Source of the DNA: Hanleya hanleyi | Lineage: Eukaryota; Mollusca; Polyplacophora; Lepidopleurida; Hanleyidae | Direction: 5' to 3' | DNA length: 64,000 bases | NCBI GenBank assembly: GCA_036873755.1 | Contig: JAVTVY010018951.1 | Coordinates: 1 to 64,000 of the forward strand | In this document: in pieces, positions 21,850 to 35,700 of the stretch | How positions within the stretch are numbered: the first letter of the stretch is position 1 | Layout of the letters: every line of letters starts with the position of its first letter | Notes under the pieces: generated by a model | Seen by the model: only the letters and a program-made list of their open reading frames with translations | What the model was told of the DNA's origin: nothing | Database searches by the model: none | Translations under genes and position numbers: made by a program

Positions 21850-22560
21850 TTACACAGCTTTCTCGCCAGCTTCATTTTTCCCATACAAGTGACTTGACAT
21901 TTTAAATGTCCCCCGATTTCACAGAATGATCAGATCCATAACAAACATCAGATTCATTCATCATAAAAACATATCAAATCCTTTGTCCCCATTTTCAAGG
22001 TAATAAAAACACAAAACAAATAGAGAATTTCAAATACATATATGTATAGTAAATGAAGGAAGCCATTTGTACATGTAGTTTATTGTTGGAGGTCGCAGAG
22101 AACTACCTTATTTAAGATAAAAGTAAATATTAGTCGTGTTCAAGTTTACCTTGTATTAAGACTAAAGACAAATATTATTTATCTAAGTATAAATTATAAT
22201 AGAATTATCTTTCTGGAATATTTCCAATTCAAGAACATCGCACAATATTCTTACAAAGCAAGAATAGGGAAGATATTTCATTTTTCATATGCTTGAGGGG
22301 TTTTTTCTTATTCAAATCCAGTAAATTATCAATTTTAATGTTAATTGCATGTACGTGTATTTTGAGATTTTTAAAATTGCAAGAAGCGGATATATACTGT
22401 TTGAAATTGAAACGGACTGGTCACAAAAAGATGCCAGCTACAGAGATGTATAAAGCGCAGAAAACAAAAATTAGAATTCAGGATAGGTTGGATGACTGCA
22501 AATTTTGAAATGTAGCAAAATTGTACAATCATGATTTCAATGTGACTGCATCGTATAGGT

Positions 22561-22779
22561 TACGGTAATTCCCCTAATAATTCAATCACAGGAAGTTCAC
22601 TTCTCAACTCTGTTATTCAAAAACAGAGAAAAATAACATTCCCATTCTTCTATCAAATTGAAGAAAAGCCATATAATGACAAAATTAACACCTTGTAGCT
22701 GGTGCCATCAAGAATATTTTCAGATATAAGCCATTTTTGTTGCACTTCCGGTGATCGAATTATTAGGGGAATTACCGTA
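22561..22779. mobile_element. 219-bp inverted-repeat MITE next to the cwo stop
   Basis: TACGGTAATTCCCCTAATAA at the left is inverted as TTATTAGGGGAATTACCGTA at the right, continuing TTCAATCAC / GTGATCGAA. It ends 21 bp before the cwo stop codon, so it lies within the 3'UTR. A related right half is at 63100-63210. Confidence 0.8.
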
Positions 22780-22800
22780 TGTGTTTAACTACTGGCTGGG

Positions 22801-23774
22801 TTAGTGTTCTGAACCAGACATACCCATTTGCGGACTGCCATGACCACCCTGAAAAATATCTGGACACTGAGCAAAGTTATTCTGGATGTTGATATTACGC
22901 ATCGAGACAAAATGGTTGCCAAAATTGACCGGGATACTGATAGGATGTAGTAGATGGTGTTGTGTGCCAGAGTCTGGGTAGGCTAACATTCCCAAACTGG
23001 AAACCTGGGCAGGCGATAAGCTGATGGGTATGTAAAATGTTCCCGTAGGGTGAAGCAAGAACCCAGGTAGAGACGAACCATTCATTCTCAACCGCTCCTT
23101 GTTATGCTTTCTCCTGATATCGTTCTGATTGGTCACATGATCATTCCTGCCATTGGAGCTGTTGCCGTTAGAGCTGCATTCTGAAGTGGGATAAGGTGAG
23201 GAATCTGAATTCGGGCTGAGTGACTTGCTCTTCATCACTTTTCGCCGCACTTTCACAACGTCGTCACTTCCACGCGAGCTGTTACAGGATGAGCTGTCGC
23301 TTTCCCCACTGACTTTCCTCTCCTGCGAGAAGCGCATTGTTATGCTGTGCTTGAACTTGTAGGTGGCACTATCGTGATCTGCGCGCCGCGACCCAGAGCA
23401 CATGGACCTGCCATCTTCACTGAGATGGGGTGATGAGCTGTTGTCAAGGAAGTCATTGTTGGGCGACTTGTCACAGGAGTCCATTGGAGCTTCGCAGGAT
23501 ACGTTGGATGAAGAGTTGGACATAGCGATACCGGACTCATCCTCAATGCTGCTGGGCGGAGTGTTCTTGGACAGGAGAGTTCTCAAATGTTTGTCTCGCA
23601 TCATATTATAGGAATCTGTACTAGTGCTTCTCTGGGAGACCATGTCGGAGAATTCCCCATCATAATTGAAACTGGGCGTCAGTGATCGATAATGCTCGGA
23701 ACCTTCGGAGGTGAACATACTGGGCTGCTGGTAGTATTCAGTACTCTCCTTCTTCAGTGCTCGTACAACGTCTC
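22801..23774 (-). CDS. cwo: cwo last exon, Ser-rich C-terminal region
   Basis: The acceptor is TGTCGTGTAG. The frame is open for 323 codons to TAA at 22803-22801. It starts [16 protein letters not shown], is rich in Ser, Asn and Asp (for example [17 protein letters not shown]), has a basic patch [15 protein letters not shown] and ends GMSGSEH. No WRPW/YRPW Groucho motif is present. The low-complexity Ser stretches suggest a disordered, probably phosphorylated tail. Confidence 0.9.
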
Positions 23775-26700
23775 CTACACGACAGAGAAAAGAAATAAAA
23801 TTGTTACATATAGATCTAGTAGATGGACAGTGACATAGCAATATTGTCCCCCAATGTCAAAATGCTCTGACCTTGCATTGCAAGTCCGCATGATGGTGCC
23901 AATTGTTATGGTAATTTCGTATCCCGGTATGTGAGATTAAGAGGATCCCATATAAGTTGATCATGAGATGAAAATTCCCACACGAGAGAAGGAAAATACA
24001 TCCCAACCGCACTGGCGAGGCGAGGTTGGGATGTATTTTTCTTCTCCAGAGTGGGAATTTTCATCCCATGATCAAGTTAATATGGGATTCTTTTTCTCAT
24101 ATAATTTAAATTATTACTTTAATCAGTATTTTATTAAAATATGAACGACACACTAAGTTGCTGAACATTGGTGGAGAACATCATGCTTGCAGCATGTGTC
24201 AAGCGAGGTGACTGGCCACCTGCATTGTGTGGGATGACATATCCCAGATGATGTTACCGCTGTATTATATGGAAATTTCTGGTCAAACTAAATGGAAGAA
24301 GCAATCAGAACCAGGATAGAGACAAGGCAAAAAATATTATATGAATGTACTTTCATTCATTCAGATGTTGCACACATGCATATTGTGAACTTCATACAAG
24401 AGATGACAGACCTACACACCAATGAAAACTTTGTGTCCAAAGTGGTATGGTCATACAACCATGGACTGTTTATTCTTGTACCGCTTTGGTACCGTTACGG
24501 TGACAATGTAGCCCCCGCTATGGTACCATACCACTCTGGACACAATGTTTTCACTGGCAGGTAATTTGTGTGTGTAGACTGATACCCATTTTTCATTGGA
24601 TAAAGAGTGAGGTGGTTTTACCACCATGGGCATTAACGATATAATGAACAGGCATTTAAATCACATGTATTGAATTTTTTATCACTGTCTTTTGTTGGTT
24701 TTGAGATACAAGTACCCATTCACAGTTGGCCATTCTGCAGAATATTGTTGACCTCAAAACTGACTCAAATTCGGATCTCGCGGAGCTCAGAATCTTGAGC
24801 ATGACTACACTGAATCTCATTTTTAGTAACTAACCTGTGTACTTCCTGCTGGCTTCGTCAAGCTGCTTCATCAGTCGGCTGCACAACTTATCCTTCGCAT
24901 CCCAGCCTTCATTTTCCACAAGAAATCGCATCAGTTCCGCTTCACACTCCTTGAAACCCATGTAGAATTTCTCCAAGCAGCATGGCTTCTGCAGCGAGGG
25001 ATTTCCCATGTCTGGCGGACTGCTCACCTCTGAAAAGTACAGCAGGGCTCCTCAAATACATGCTTGATCAAGAGTATTTTTCTACTAAATTTGAGTTAAC
25101 TTTCTACTAAATTTGAGTTAACCCTTGAAACATTTTGGACGATTTAAATTTTGTACATTATAAACGCGAGTACAAACTACCAAAGTATCTAACATTGATG
25201 ACTGACTTGTCGAATCTGCCTATCTGAGTTTATTTTACATTTTTCCCCGGGACCTGTCGATCTACGCCGTAAATGTTTGCCCGCCATTCTTCTGCATTCT
25301 TTCTTGGCCTGCCTGTTCTCGACAGTGACCATAGCGACCACGTGCACACAAACCCTGTTCCTCCAATCACGCCGGGCCTCTGAAATGTCGGTCAACCTTG
25401 GCCGATTAATGATGCTGTCTTATTTTCACCTCATGAATATTCATTACCAGTTTTCGTTCTCCTTTGGGGGAGTATATGGCATTATAACAGTTATAGCTCG
25501 TTCTATACCTGCCATCTCGTGATGTCACTGCCAAATCCCGAATCTTAGATTGTATACTATACCAAGTGGTACTAAAATGCGACAATTTCTTTGCTTTTTT
25601 CGTGATTTCCAACAGACAGAAAGCAGAGACGACACATTTTCTCACAAGATTACTTATTTTTAGAATAAATGTTGCGATCAATATTGGTATAAAACGTGAA
25701 CAAATTACGTAGAATGAGTCTGTGGGAGACAATTGGTAAATATTTCTCCACATGACATGGGACATAAACGGGATATTTTACATCGCTGAATATGTAAATT
25801 GAAATGGGTCCATAGGTTAAAGACCTAGCCATTACAAATCTATCATGGGTCAGAGAGAAAATTCCCCACAAGTCTAAGGGGGAAAGAGTTAAAACAAAAC
25901 TTACTGTTGATGTTGTTTTCAAAAACCTTTGTAGTTCACCTTTAAGAGAATTTACCAGCAGTAAACTATAATTACTTACCTTTTACTTCAAGCTTGGCTT
26001 TCAGTTGTCTTATATGCCTTATGGCCATCTCGATTATTTCCGTTTTCTCGATACGACCTTGACCCTGTGAATGAGATAAAGTAAAAATCCTAATGAGTAT
26101 TTGGAGACAAAAGCATTGTTTTGGCTTACCCCCTCATCTAATTGTAGCATCTGTGAACTTGACCTTGAATCTTTGATGACCTTGAAATGAATGTGGAGGA
26201 ATTCAATATAGCAAGAACTAAATAGAGGCCCATTGTATATGTATTTTAATATAAATGGAACAAAATGAAAGGTTAATTAAATATGTTATTATGTGTAATT
26301 AACTCTTTATATGGTGAAACCCGAGTGCCCATTCTTCTCCAGATTTCATTTACTTATTTCATGTTTTTCTATTTATTCTTTCGGAACTACAGATTATGCT
26401 TGAATGAAGTCAGAAGTAATTACATGTATTTATTAACCATTGGTGATAGATGGGGAAGAAAGACTAATTACTTTCACTTTTTGAAAAATTTCATCGTCTG
26501 ATGCATTAGAAAGACAAATGAATAAGTAGAAAAAACTGTATGGTGTGCTCTTAACAAATGGAGAGTGCGTGCAAGTGAATACATTACAACATGAAACTTC
26601 CAATTTTCAAATGAAAATTTAACTTAATAGAATTTGGGGGGAAAATAATCATTGTGAATCAAGTCAACCACATAATCCAGATTCATAAGTGCCGCCATTA

Positions 26701-29700
26701 CAAGGGCTTGCATCTATTTTAACCAATCAGAAATGCTGAAAACATATTGTGTGCATTGCTGCATGATGTCAGCCGGGCTCATACTCACTTCCGCCCTGTA
26801 CGTTAAAGTATGAGAAGCCCTCGGGACCAGGTTTATATTTTATATACTGTAAAAATTTGATAGTGGTAAAGTGCCAATATTCCGCAAATACACGGGCATC
26901 ATGTCACAGTGTGTGGCGTTCCGCTGTTCTAACAGAACTGGGAATCCAAACCTTCCAAAGACCGTGACATTTCATCGGTTCCCAATGTTGGAACCAGATG
27001 TACTGAAACAGTGGATGCATAACGTCGGTCGACAGGATTTTACTCCAAACGCATCAGAGAAGAACTTTTGCGCACGGTGAGGCTGATACATTGGAGTGAG
27101 TTTATTAGTTTTTCAACACTATTTCAGTCATATCACGACGTTTGGTTCCTATTCCTGTCAAATTGTAATCATTCCAATGTAAGAAAGGCTTGGTTTGTAA
27201 TATATCTATATGCAATGTCATTATATTTTCGCCTTCTCCACTGGAGAGCGGCGAGGCCCGGGTGACGTCACATGCTCAAACGACCCGAGCCAAAATGGCG
27301 GCAAGCTTGAGAGACAACAATGCGCAGGTTAAAGAGGTAGTAGCGTGATTTTAGTTGTTCGGGTAAACTGAACAGCATGATCACTTGCAACATTTGCCAA
27401 AAGATTTTCAAGTATTGAAATCTCGTATTTCATATTGGGATCAATATTGTCAGATTCTTCAATTCGGCCTAGTGAACAACATGAAAATGGGAAATGACTG
27501 AGATGACGTCGGATAACGTGATCAGGTATCCATGACGTCACATTATAAGCCGTCACAGTGCGATAAAAGTTCTAAGATCGAGTATGACGTTGCAAAGCAT
27601 CACGCTCGGAATGCCAGTGCGCGTTTTCTGACGTCATCTCAGGCACTGGAGCCAAGTGCAGGTGCTGTTACGTTTTTCAGAGAATGTCAGAAGTGTGATT
27701 TCAATGCCCGTGATATTAAAAAATGAGGTCACAGAAACACGTTCACCATAGTTGCTTTCAACTACTGAATAACTTTTATCGAAATATGTTATTTGATGAA
27801 TATTTTTTAAATGACGCTTTTACCTCTTTAAATGCCATTTTAATCGAGTGGAAAAAAATCGCAAAAAATATTTGCTTATATTTTTGGATACGGAGGAGAT
27901 AGATCTTTCATTCAGTGTATACATTTCTTCTCCTTTAATCTCTTTCAAGACAAACCAAATACATTCATTTGTTTTGGCACACCAATGCAGTAGTTTAATA
28001 AAATCTGCCTGGAACCAACAATTTCTCCGAGTTACTTGCAGAGCCAGCCTTTAACAATACTATTTCCTTCAAATAAAACAAGACAATGACTTTGACGGAG
28101 AAATGCGTAAAATTGAAAAGAAAAAAACCCCAAAAACATTGTACATTTGTTTTTGCTTTGGCCAAATAAAAGAGGTTGACACATCGCTAAAAAACTGAAA
28201 TGCCAGTGCCTGTGAAACTAGAAATTTATTCTATTCAGCCATACCATAATATATGGATGAGAACAGACCTGAACGACAGCCATATTATATGGGCTCATCA
28301 GCCTGAACTCGAGCATCTTTGCACCAGTATAACTACAAGATTACAGTGAGCGGTAATCCACTTGTTCTCCCGGAGTTGTTTTATCTCGATATCAAATATA
28401 GATGTCGATAACCGTTAAGCTTTGATCATGATGATATCCCATCAATGTGATGTCCCACGATCTCGCGCCGATATCACACGATCATGCACACGGCAGAGGC
28501 AATGTCACACAGTCTCGCGCACTGTTATCGCCTGTGAATAGACTCTTTCGTAGCATTGTCGTCTGTTGTGCCGTCATTCCGCTGCAATCATGATGGCGTG
28601 CTCCAAAATCGCTGAACATCACCTTCTCGAGCTGACAAATCGTGATATCACACCTCACAGCATGCAATATCTCTATAATATGTAACTGGACATGTGCGAA
28701 TGTATACAATATGCGCTTCTAATTAATAGACCAATTGGTGCTCCGTTCAACTCTCCCTGTACTGACAGTCGACATGCAGTGTTCAAATTAGCATCCACAA
28801 GGTCAAGCTGGAGATAAACATTTTACTCACAGTAATCCTTCTAACAATTCAATCACTGAGAAAGTCAAATTTTCCGCCATAAAATCTGGAGGTGATCAAA
28901 TTTATTAGAATACAAAATTGACAAAATCATGAAAGTATGCACATAATCAGTATGTTTCTTTGTTATTTCAATTATTTCAGAGGTTGATCAGAATTTATTA
29001 GAAGGTTCCACAAACTGAATTTTGTCTCCAAAATTGGGGGTGATGTGAATTTTGATAGGGGGATTGAATTATTAGAAACAGCTGAAATATGATTTCTGTT
29101 TTCCAGTAACCTGTAGTATGATGAGAATATCTACTGGTACGGTACAGAGAGAGTTAATAAACATGACGAAAACACAAACATTTATTAGACAATATAAATA
29201 ATCATGCCGCGTAAACAGTTTTAGCTAATGACGTGTGAATATTATGGGAATTACCCAATATTTGCAGTTGTCTGATCGGCATAAAGATACAAATTTGTTT
29301 TCGTATAATGTACTTGTGAAATTGTGTATAATTTAAAAGCATTGAATCTTTTGAAACTGGCATTACAGCTTCAGGGGTATATACAAAACATGTATTAACT
29401 TGATAGTCTCAACTGATATATTATACAGTTACTGTATGCTCTGGAAGCGAGACATCAGGTCTGTCAGCTCTCAAATTACGAGTGAAGCGCAAGCGGACGA
29501 GAGCCAACAAATGCTGATGTCACACCTCACAATGAGCTTTAATCATGTTAATGGTAATATTTATAATTCCAAAAAAAAATCTGAAATTTCTTTGAATGAT
29601 TTCAGAAAAAAGTCTCTAATTTCTAAAAAATTTCTTGAATTCCCAAATAAATAAAATTTGTTTGTCTCAAAATTTGACCCCAAAAACCACTTAAAACAGG

Positions 29701-32700
29701 CAATTTAACTGGTCTCGTTCCAAAAATATCTCGACTTACTAGTAAATAGAATGTCATGAAAATTCTATCCAAGAAAATATTTCCCAAATTTGCATGATTA
29801 TACATATAAATGTCATTTTTTCTTGTCAATGCTGAAAATTTGGAGGCTTGTAGTGGGTGGGGTGAAGCGAGACATCATGTGCTACATGTAGGACACAGTG
29901 CATAAATGAAGAAAGTGACAACCAGCACAAAATTCTGCACATACAATGTACTGCTGTTACCTATAGTTAGAGAATACATGTACATGTATGTGCCCAAACT
30001 GTTGGACACATTACCTTTGCTTAAGCTGAAAAAGTACTGGAGAATAATATAATTAAGATGACCTGTAGAAAATTAATTAATTAATTTAATAAGACCTTTT
30101 TGAGGTCAACTGATAATTCAAGTCATTGCTTGATAGCCTCACCTTCAAAGTTCAGCTGAAAAAGTACTAGAATTAGATTACAATAATTATGGTATGTTGA
30201 AAGTTACCTGGGAGAAAATAGCCATCGTTGCTCACTGCAATATGTACACCAGCATTAACATGATTAAGATTCCAAGATCTTTTTAGCCCACCATCACCAG
30301 ATGGTGGGCTGTTCAAATCGCCTTTCGTCCGTGGTCCGTCGTCAGTCAGTCAGTCAGTCCGTCGTCCGTCGTCTGTCGTCCGTCGTCCGTCCGTAAACAA
30401 TTCTTGTTATCGCGATTTCTCGGGAACTACTGCACGGATCTTTCTGAAATTTCGCACACATGTTCCCCTTGGGGTCTAGTTGTGCAGATAACTTTTCTAG
30501 CCCGATTCGAAAATCCAATATGGCCACAGGGCGGCCATCTTGGATTTCCCCATGAAACCTTGTTATCGCGATTTCTCAGGAACTACTGCACGGATCTTTC
30601 TGAAATTTTGTACACAGGTTCCTCTTGGGGTCTAGATGTGCAGATACCTTTTCTGGTCCGATTCGAAAATCCAATATGGCCACAGGGCGGCCATCTTGGA
30701 TTTGCCCATGAAACCTTGTTATCACGATTTCTCAGGAACTACTGCATGGATCTTTCTGAAATTTGGTACAGAGATTCTCCTTGGGGCCTAGTTGTGCAGA
30801 TACCTTTTCTGGTCCGATTCGAAAATCCAATATGGCCACAGGGCGGCCATCTTGGATTTCTCCATGAAACCTTGTTATCGCGATTTCTCAGGAACTACGG
30901 CACGGATCTTTCTGAAATTTGGTACACAGGTTCCCCTTGGGGTCTAGATGTGCAGATACCTTTTCTGGTGCGATTCGAAAATCCAATATGGCCACAGGGC
31001 AGCCATCTTGGATTTCCCCATGAAACCTTGTTATCACGATTTCTCAGGAACTACTGCACGGATCTTTCTGAAATTTGGTGCACAGGTTCCTCTTGGAGTC
31101 TAGATGTGCAGATACCTTTTCTGGTCCGATTCGAAAATCCAATATGGCCACAGGGCGGCCATTTTGGATTTCCCCATGAAACCTTGCTATCACGATTTCT
31201 CAGGAACTACTGCATGGATCTTTCTGAAATTTGGTACACATATTCCCCTTGGGGCCTAGTTGTGCAGATACTTTTTCTGGTCCGATTCGAAAATCCAATA
31301 TGGCCACAGGGCGGCCATTTTGGATTTTCCCGTAAAACCTTGTTATCGCGATGTCTCAGGATCTACTGCACGGATCTTTCTGAAATTTGGTACACAGGTT
31401 CCTCTTGGGGTCTAGATGTGCAGATACCTTTTCTGGACCGATTCGAAAATCCAATATGGCCACCAGGCAGCCATCTTGGATTTTCCCGTAAAACCTTGTT
31501 ATCATGATTTCTCAGGAACAACTGCATAGATCTTTCTCAAATTTGTTACGCAGGTTCCCCTTGGGGTCTAGTTGTGCAAGAAACCTTTTTTGGTCCGATT
31601 CGAAAATCCAATATGGCCACCAGGCAGCCATCTTGGATTTCCCCATGAAACCTTGTTATCGCGATTTCTCAGGAACTACTGCACGGATCTTTCTCAAATT
31701 TGGTACACAGGTTCCCCTTGGGGTCTAGTTGTGCAAGAAACCTTTTTTGGTCTGATTCCGAAATCCAATATGGCCACTAGGCAGCCATCTTGGATTCCCA
31801 TATGAAAACTTGTTATCGCGATTTCTCAGGAACTACTTCATGGATCTTTCTCAAATTTGGTACACATGTTCCCCTTGGGGTCCAGTTGTGCAAGAAACCT
31901 TTTTTGGTCCGATTCCAAAATCCAATATGTCCATCAGGCGGCCATCTTGGATTTCCCCATGAAACTTTGTTATTGCGATTTCTCAGGAACTACTGCATGG
32001 ATCTTTGTTAAATTAGGTACACAGGTTCACCTTGTCGTCTAGTTGTACAAGATACCTTTTCTGGTCCGATTCGAAAATTCAATATGGCAAAACAGGCCGC
32101 CATCTTGGATTTTCCCATGCAAATTTGTTATCGTGATTTCTCAGGAAGTACTGCATGGATCTTTCTCAAATTTGGTACACAGATTCCCCTTATGGTCTAG
32201 TTGTGCAAGGTACCTTTTTCGGTCCGAATCGAAGATCCAATATGGACACAAGGCGGCCATCTTGAATTTCCCCTTGAAACATTGTTACCGTGAATTCTTG
32301 GATTTTTCTGAAATTTGGTGCACAGGTCTCACATGGGACCTATTAGTGCAAGATACCTTTTTTGGTCCGATTCGAAAATCCAAGTTACGCTCCAAATTAA
32401 TTTGGTATTCTCAACTGACGTTGCATCAGAAGAGTCGGCGGATCAAACGGTGGGGCATATTCTATATATTGACTATAGAGAATATCCGTACCTTCACCTT
32501 TCATATCAAGGAGTTCAAATAATTCTGAATTAAAATGTATTTCTTCAAATTTTAAATCAGCCTTCTTTAGTCCATGCAGTAGCAAGTGAACTGCTCCACC
32601 GTTTCGTATGCCGACATCAGTCTTGTGATTCAATGTCACAACTCGACAGCTGTAGACTACTGGATGTTTCGATCCAAGGGAGATAATCAGGATCCAGGCA

Positions 32701-35700
32701 CTTTTGAAGTTTCAACATTACTGCGCGGGCCGGATCCCTTCAGTATTAAGCATTATTGTACCATCTTACTATTTTCGAGCATGGTATCTTGATTTAAACA
32801 GTATATTTATTTCACCAGGAAACAGGGATCGGCGAACAGGCAGAGCCTATTTGAACGCCTCTCCCAACAGACATATTACACATACATGTACAATTACAAG
32901 ATGACAGACAACAGTGAATAGAATAAGAAACAGTTACAAACACAATAATTAACATGCAGCTGCATGGTATCTTAAAAGAGATATCTCAAAATAGCCCAAG
33001 AAACAGAACAGAATTAGCATTCGTTCCTAATTATAAAATCTGAAGTATGTTTCATAGCTCATGCCAAAGTGTCAAAGAGATTGGTCTTCGCTTCCAGTAC
33101 CCAATGATGACACGTGCAAAAAAAATAAATAAAAAAAATACTACAAAACAAAGGCGAAGGATCCTCGGTACATGTACATTCACTTTCAGACTAACTTTGC
33201 TCATTTCTCTTGTATTATAACAACCGACATAAGTAAAGTTTCTAGAAATCTTGAAACTCCTGAAACTTATTATCATATCTTGGTGTTTTTCAGTGGCCTT
33301 TTTCAATCTTTTTCACTCAGATTCGAAATTCTGTAAACAAAATTACAAATCAATTGTCTGTTCTTAGTAACAATGGACAAAAAGATCCTCTAGTCATTAG
33401 CTTACAATTATCGGACAATGGTGGGCGCCAAGATCCTTCAGGATCTCTCGTATTAAGAGCCATCATAAATGTGAATTTTCTTTTTTTGGTGTAAAATTAT
33501 ATTACATCAACATTTTAGCTACGAAAATTCTGAGACGAAATAACTAATAATTTACAGAAAAAAAATCATCACAAATTTCCCAAATCCATAAATGAACAGC
33601 TTACAGAAAATAAATAAGTTTGGTGAGCTTATTTATTGCATTTTAATTAAGCAAAAACTTAAAATGTATGGTATCCAAAATCGCTAGGGCTCTTCGAACC
33701 TTCATTGAAGGTGATTATGAAGGACCATTCCGCGACGTTAGCAGAATGCAGATACATGTAGCAGAAATGAAACACTAAACTTTAACAATGTAGCGAGTGA
33801 TGGCCTTCTCTCCTAGACAGAAGATTATGGACAAAATAACCTGCAGTGGAAGAGCTGAAATAAGACAATTATTCATTTCTCAAAAAACATGTAGGCAACA
33901 GACTGTATATAAAACAGAACTGGATCATGGTAAGCATGGCAAGGTATTTAATAATTCAACCACTTTTAGATTAACTTGCAACTCAATTTAATAAAAACAT
34001 GAGATTGATCTAATCAAAACCCCTCGGCTTTCCCCAAGTGATTGAGACCCATGTGTATTGTGAATTGGGGAAGAGATAGTTCTATGTGGGATGATCAAGA
34101 TATACCGGTAGTTGGTTACATTCAGGCATATAGGACAAAAATAGAAAAATTATGTATCTGTAAAGGAGCATAACTCTGTAAAATATGGGCCGAGGGGAGC
34201 CACTTTCGATAGGCATCTGACTTAGCACTCTGTGAAATAAGACCCGAGACGAATAAGCTATACCGAACACAGATCTACAGATATAACTTATACAGGCCTT
34301 CAAGTGATTCACAGTGAAAATATAGGAGGAAATTTGCAAAAATATAGGAGAAATATAGGAATTTTCTGAATAAAATATAGGAAATCAAGGAGTGTAAGAC
34401 AGGTCTGTACTACATTGTATGTTCCAAACTTGGTAGTTTTCTGGTGTTTAAAATGATCGTAAACCCTCAAGTAAAGTTTCCATAAATTGAAAGACCATTG
34501 CAAACAGTGCGAGAAAATATTTATTGTAATTTTTTACGATTTTATTACACAGGGTAAACTGCAAATAAAGCATGGTATTCTATGGTGGTCGTTTGCAATC
34601 GTATCTAGGTCCAGTGACGTCACATGGCCTAAATACATATATTTCAAATGCACTTAATTTCCAATGCTTGATTCAAGCTTAAGGTGTGTATACTTTGAGT
34701 TTCAACACAGACTCACTGTTCCAATGTGAATGTTTCACCAAAATCTGGGAGATGGTAACTCACAAGTGTCAAGTCTATTTGAATCTTGCATTTAATTTCC
34801 CCGATTTTGGTGAAACATGCACATTGGAACAGTGAGTCTCTGTTGAAACTCAAAGTATACACACCTCAAGCTTGAATCAAGCATTGGAAAGTACATACAA
34901 AGTATGAAATATATGTATTAAGGCATAGATATGATTGCAAAAGACCACCATAGAAAACCATGCTATATTTGCAGTTTACTCTGTGTAATAAAATCGTAAA
35001 AAATTACAATAAATATTTTCCGACACTGTTCGCAATGGTCTTTCATTTGATGAAAACCTACTTGAGGGCTTACGATCACTTTAATCAAATTTATGTACTT
35101 TCACTGAATGCGGTCATAGTGGTGGTCTTTCAGGTGACCTGTTCTGTTATTTGATTCAGCATAGAGAGATTGAAATGTTTTCATATTTGCCGAGTGAAGC
35201 GAGGTGAAAAACAATTTCTGAAATGTATTTCCTCATGTCAGTTTGACTCATTACAGAACATTGATGAAAGTTTTCATGAGAAAAAGTCAAAATATAGGAA
35301 ATATAGGAGGTTTTGAGTAAAATATAGGAAAATATAGGAATGACTAAAAAATATAGGAAATACATGTATAGGAGGCACTTGAAGGCATGCTTATACATTC
35401 AGCTACAAATAACAAAATTGGAGATTATTACATCCGAAATGGGCATAACTCCATAAGCCGAGGCGAGTAATCCTTTGTTGGCTTGTAGAATACAACAGTA
35501 TAAATAAGTTTCCAAAATATAGTAGCTATACCGAACACGGTTCTGCAGATATAGCTGGTTACATATCTGTAAAGGGGCGGAACTCTGTAAAATATGGGGC
35601 GAGGGGGGCCACTTTCGATAGGCGTCTGACTTAGCACTAGATAAATAAGTGTTGAAAATTTGGTGGTTGTGTCTCAAGCAGTTTTGCCTAAAATGCGGTA

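Larger units (their letters stand above)
26690..28050 (+). repeat. Repeated segment carrying the THAP exon, copy 1
   Basis: Blocks shared in the same order with the minus strand of 61480-59870 are TACAAGGGCTTGC, CTGAAAACATATTGTG, the THAP exon, a SINE-like repeat (27088-27180), GGTGACGTCACATG and the AATCGAGTGGAAAAAA block. Copy 1 lacks the hAT-like insertion found in copy 2 but has a TTAA-flanked insertion at 27333-27827. Confidence 0.75.

Noticed and set aside
30404..31507. A 367-residue open frame as a protein-coding gene
   Set aside because: It is wholly satellite units of 156 bp, which cannot terminate a frame that is open in one unit. There are no introns, domains or codon bias to support a gene.
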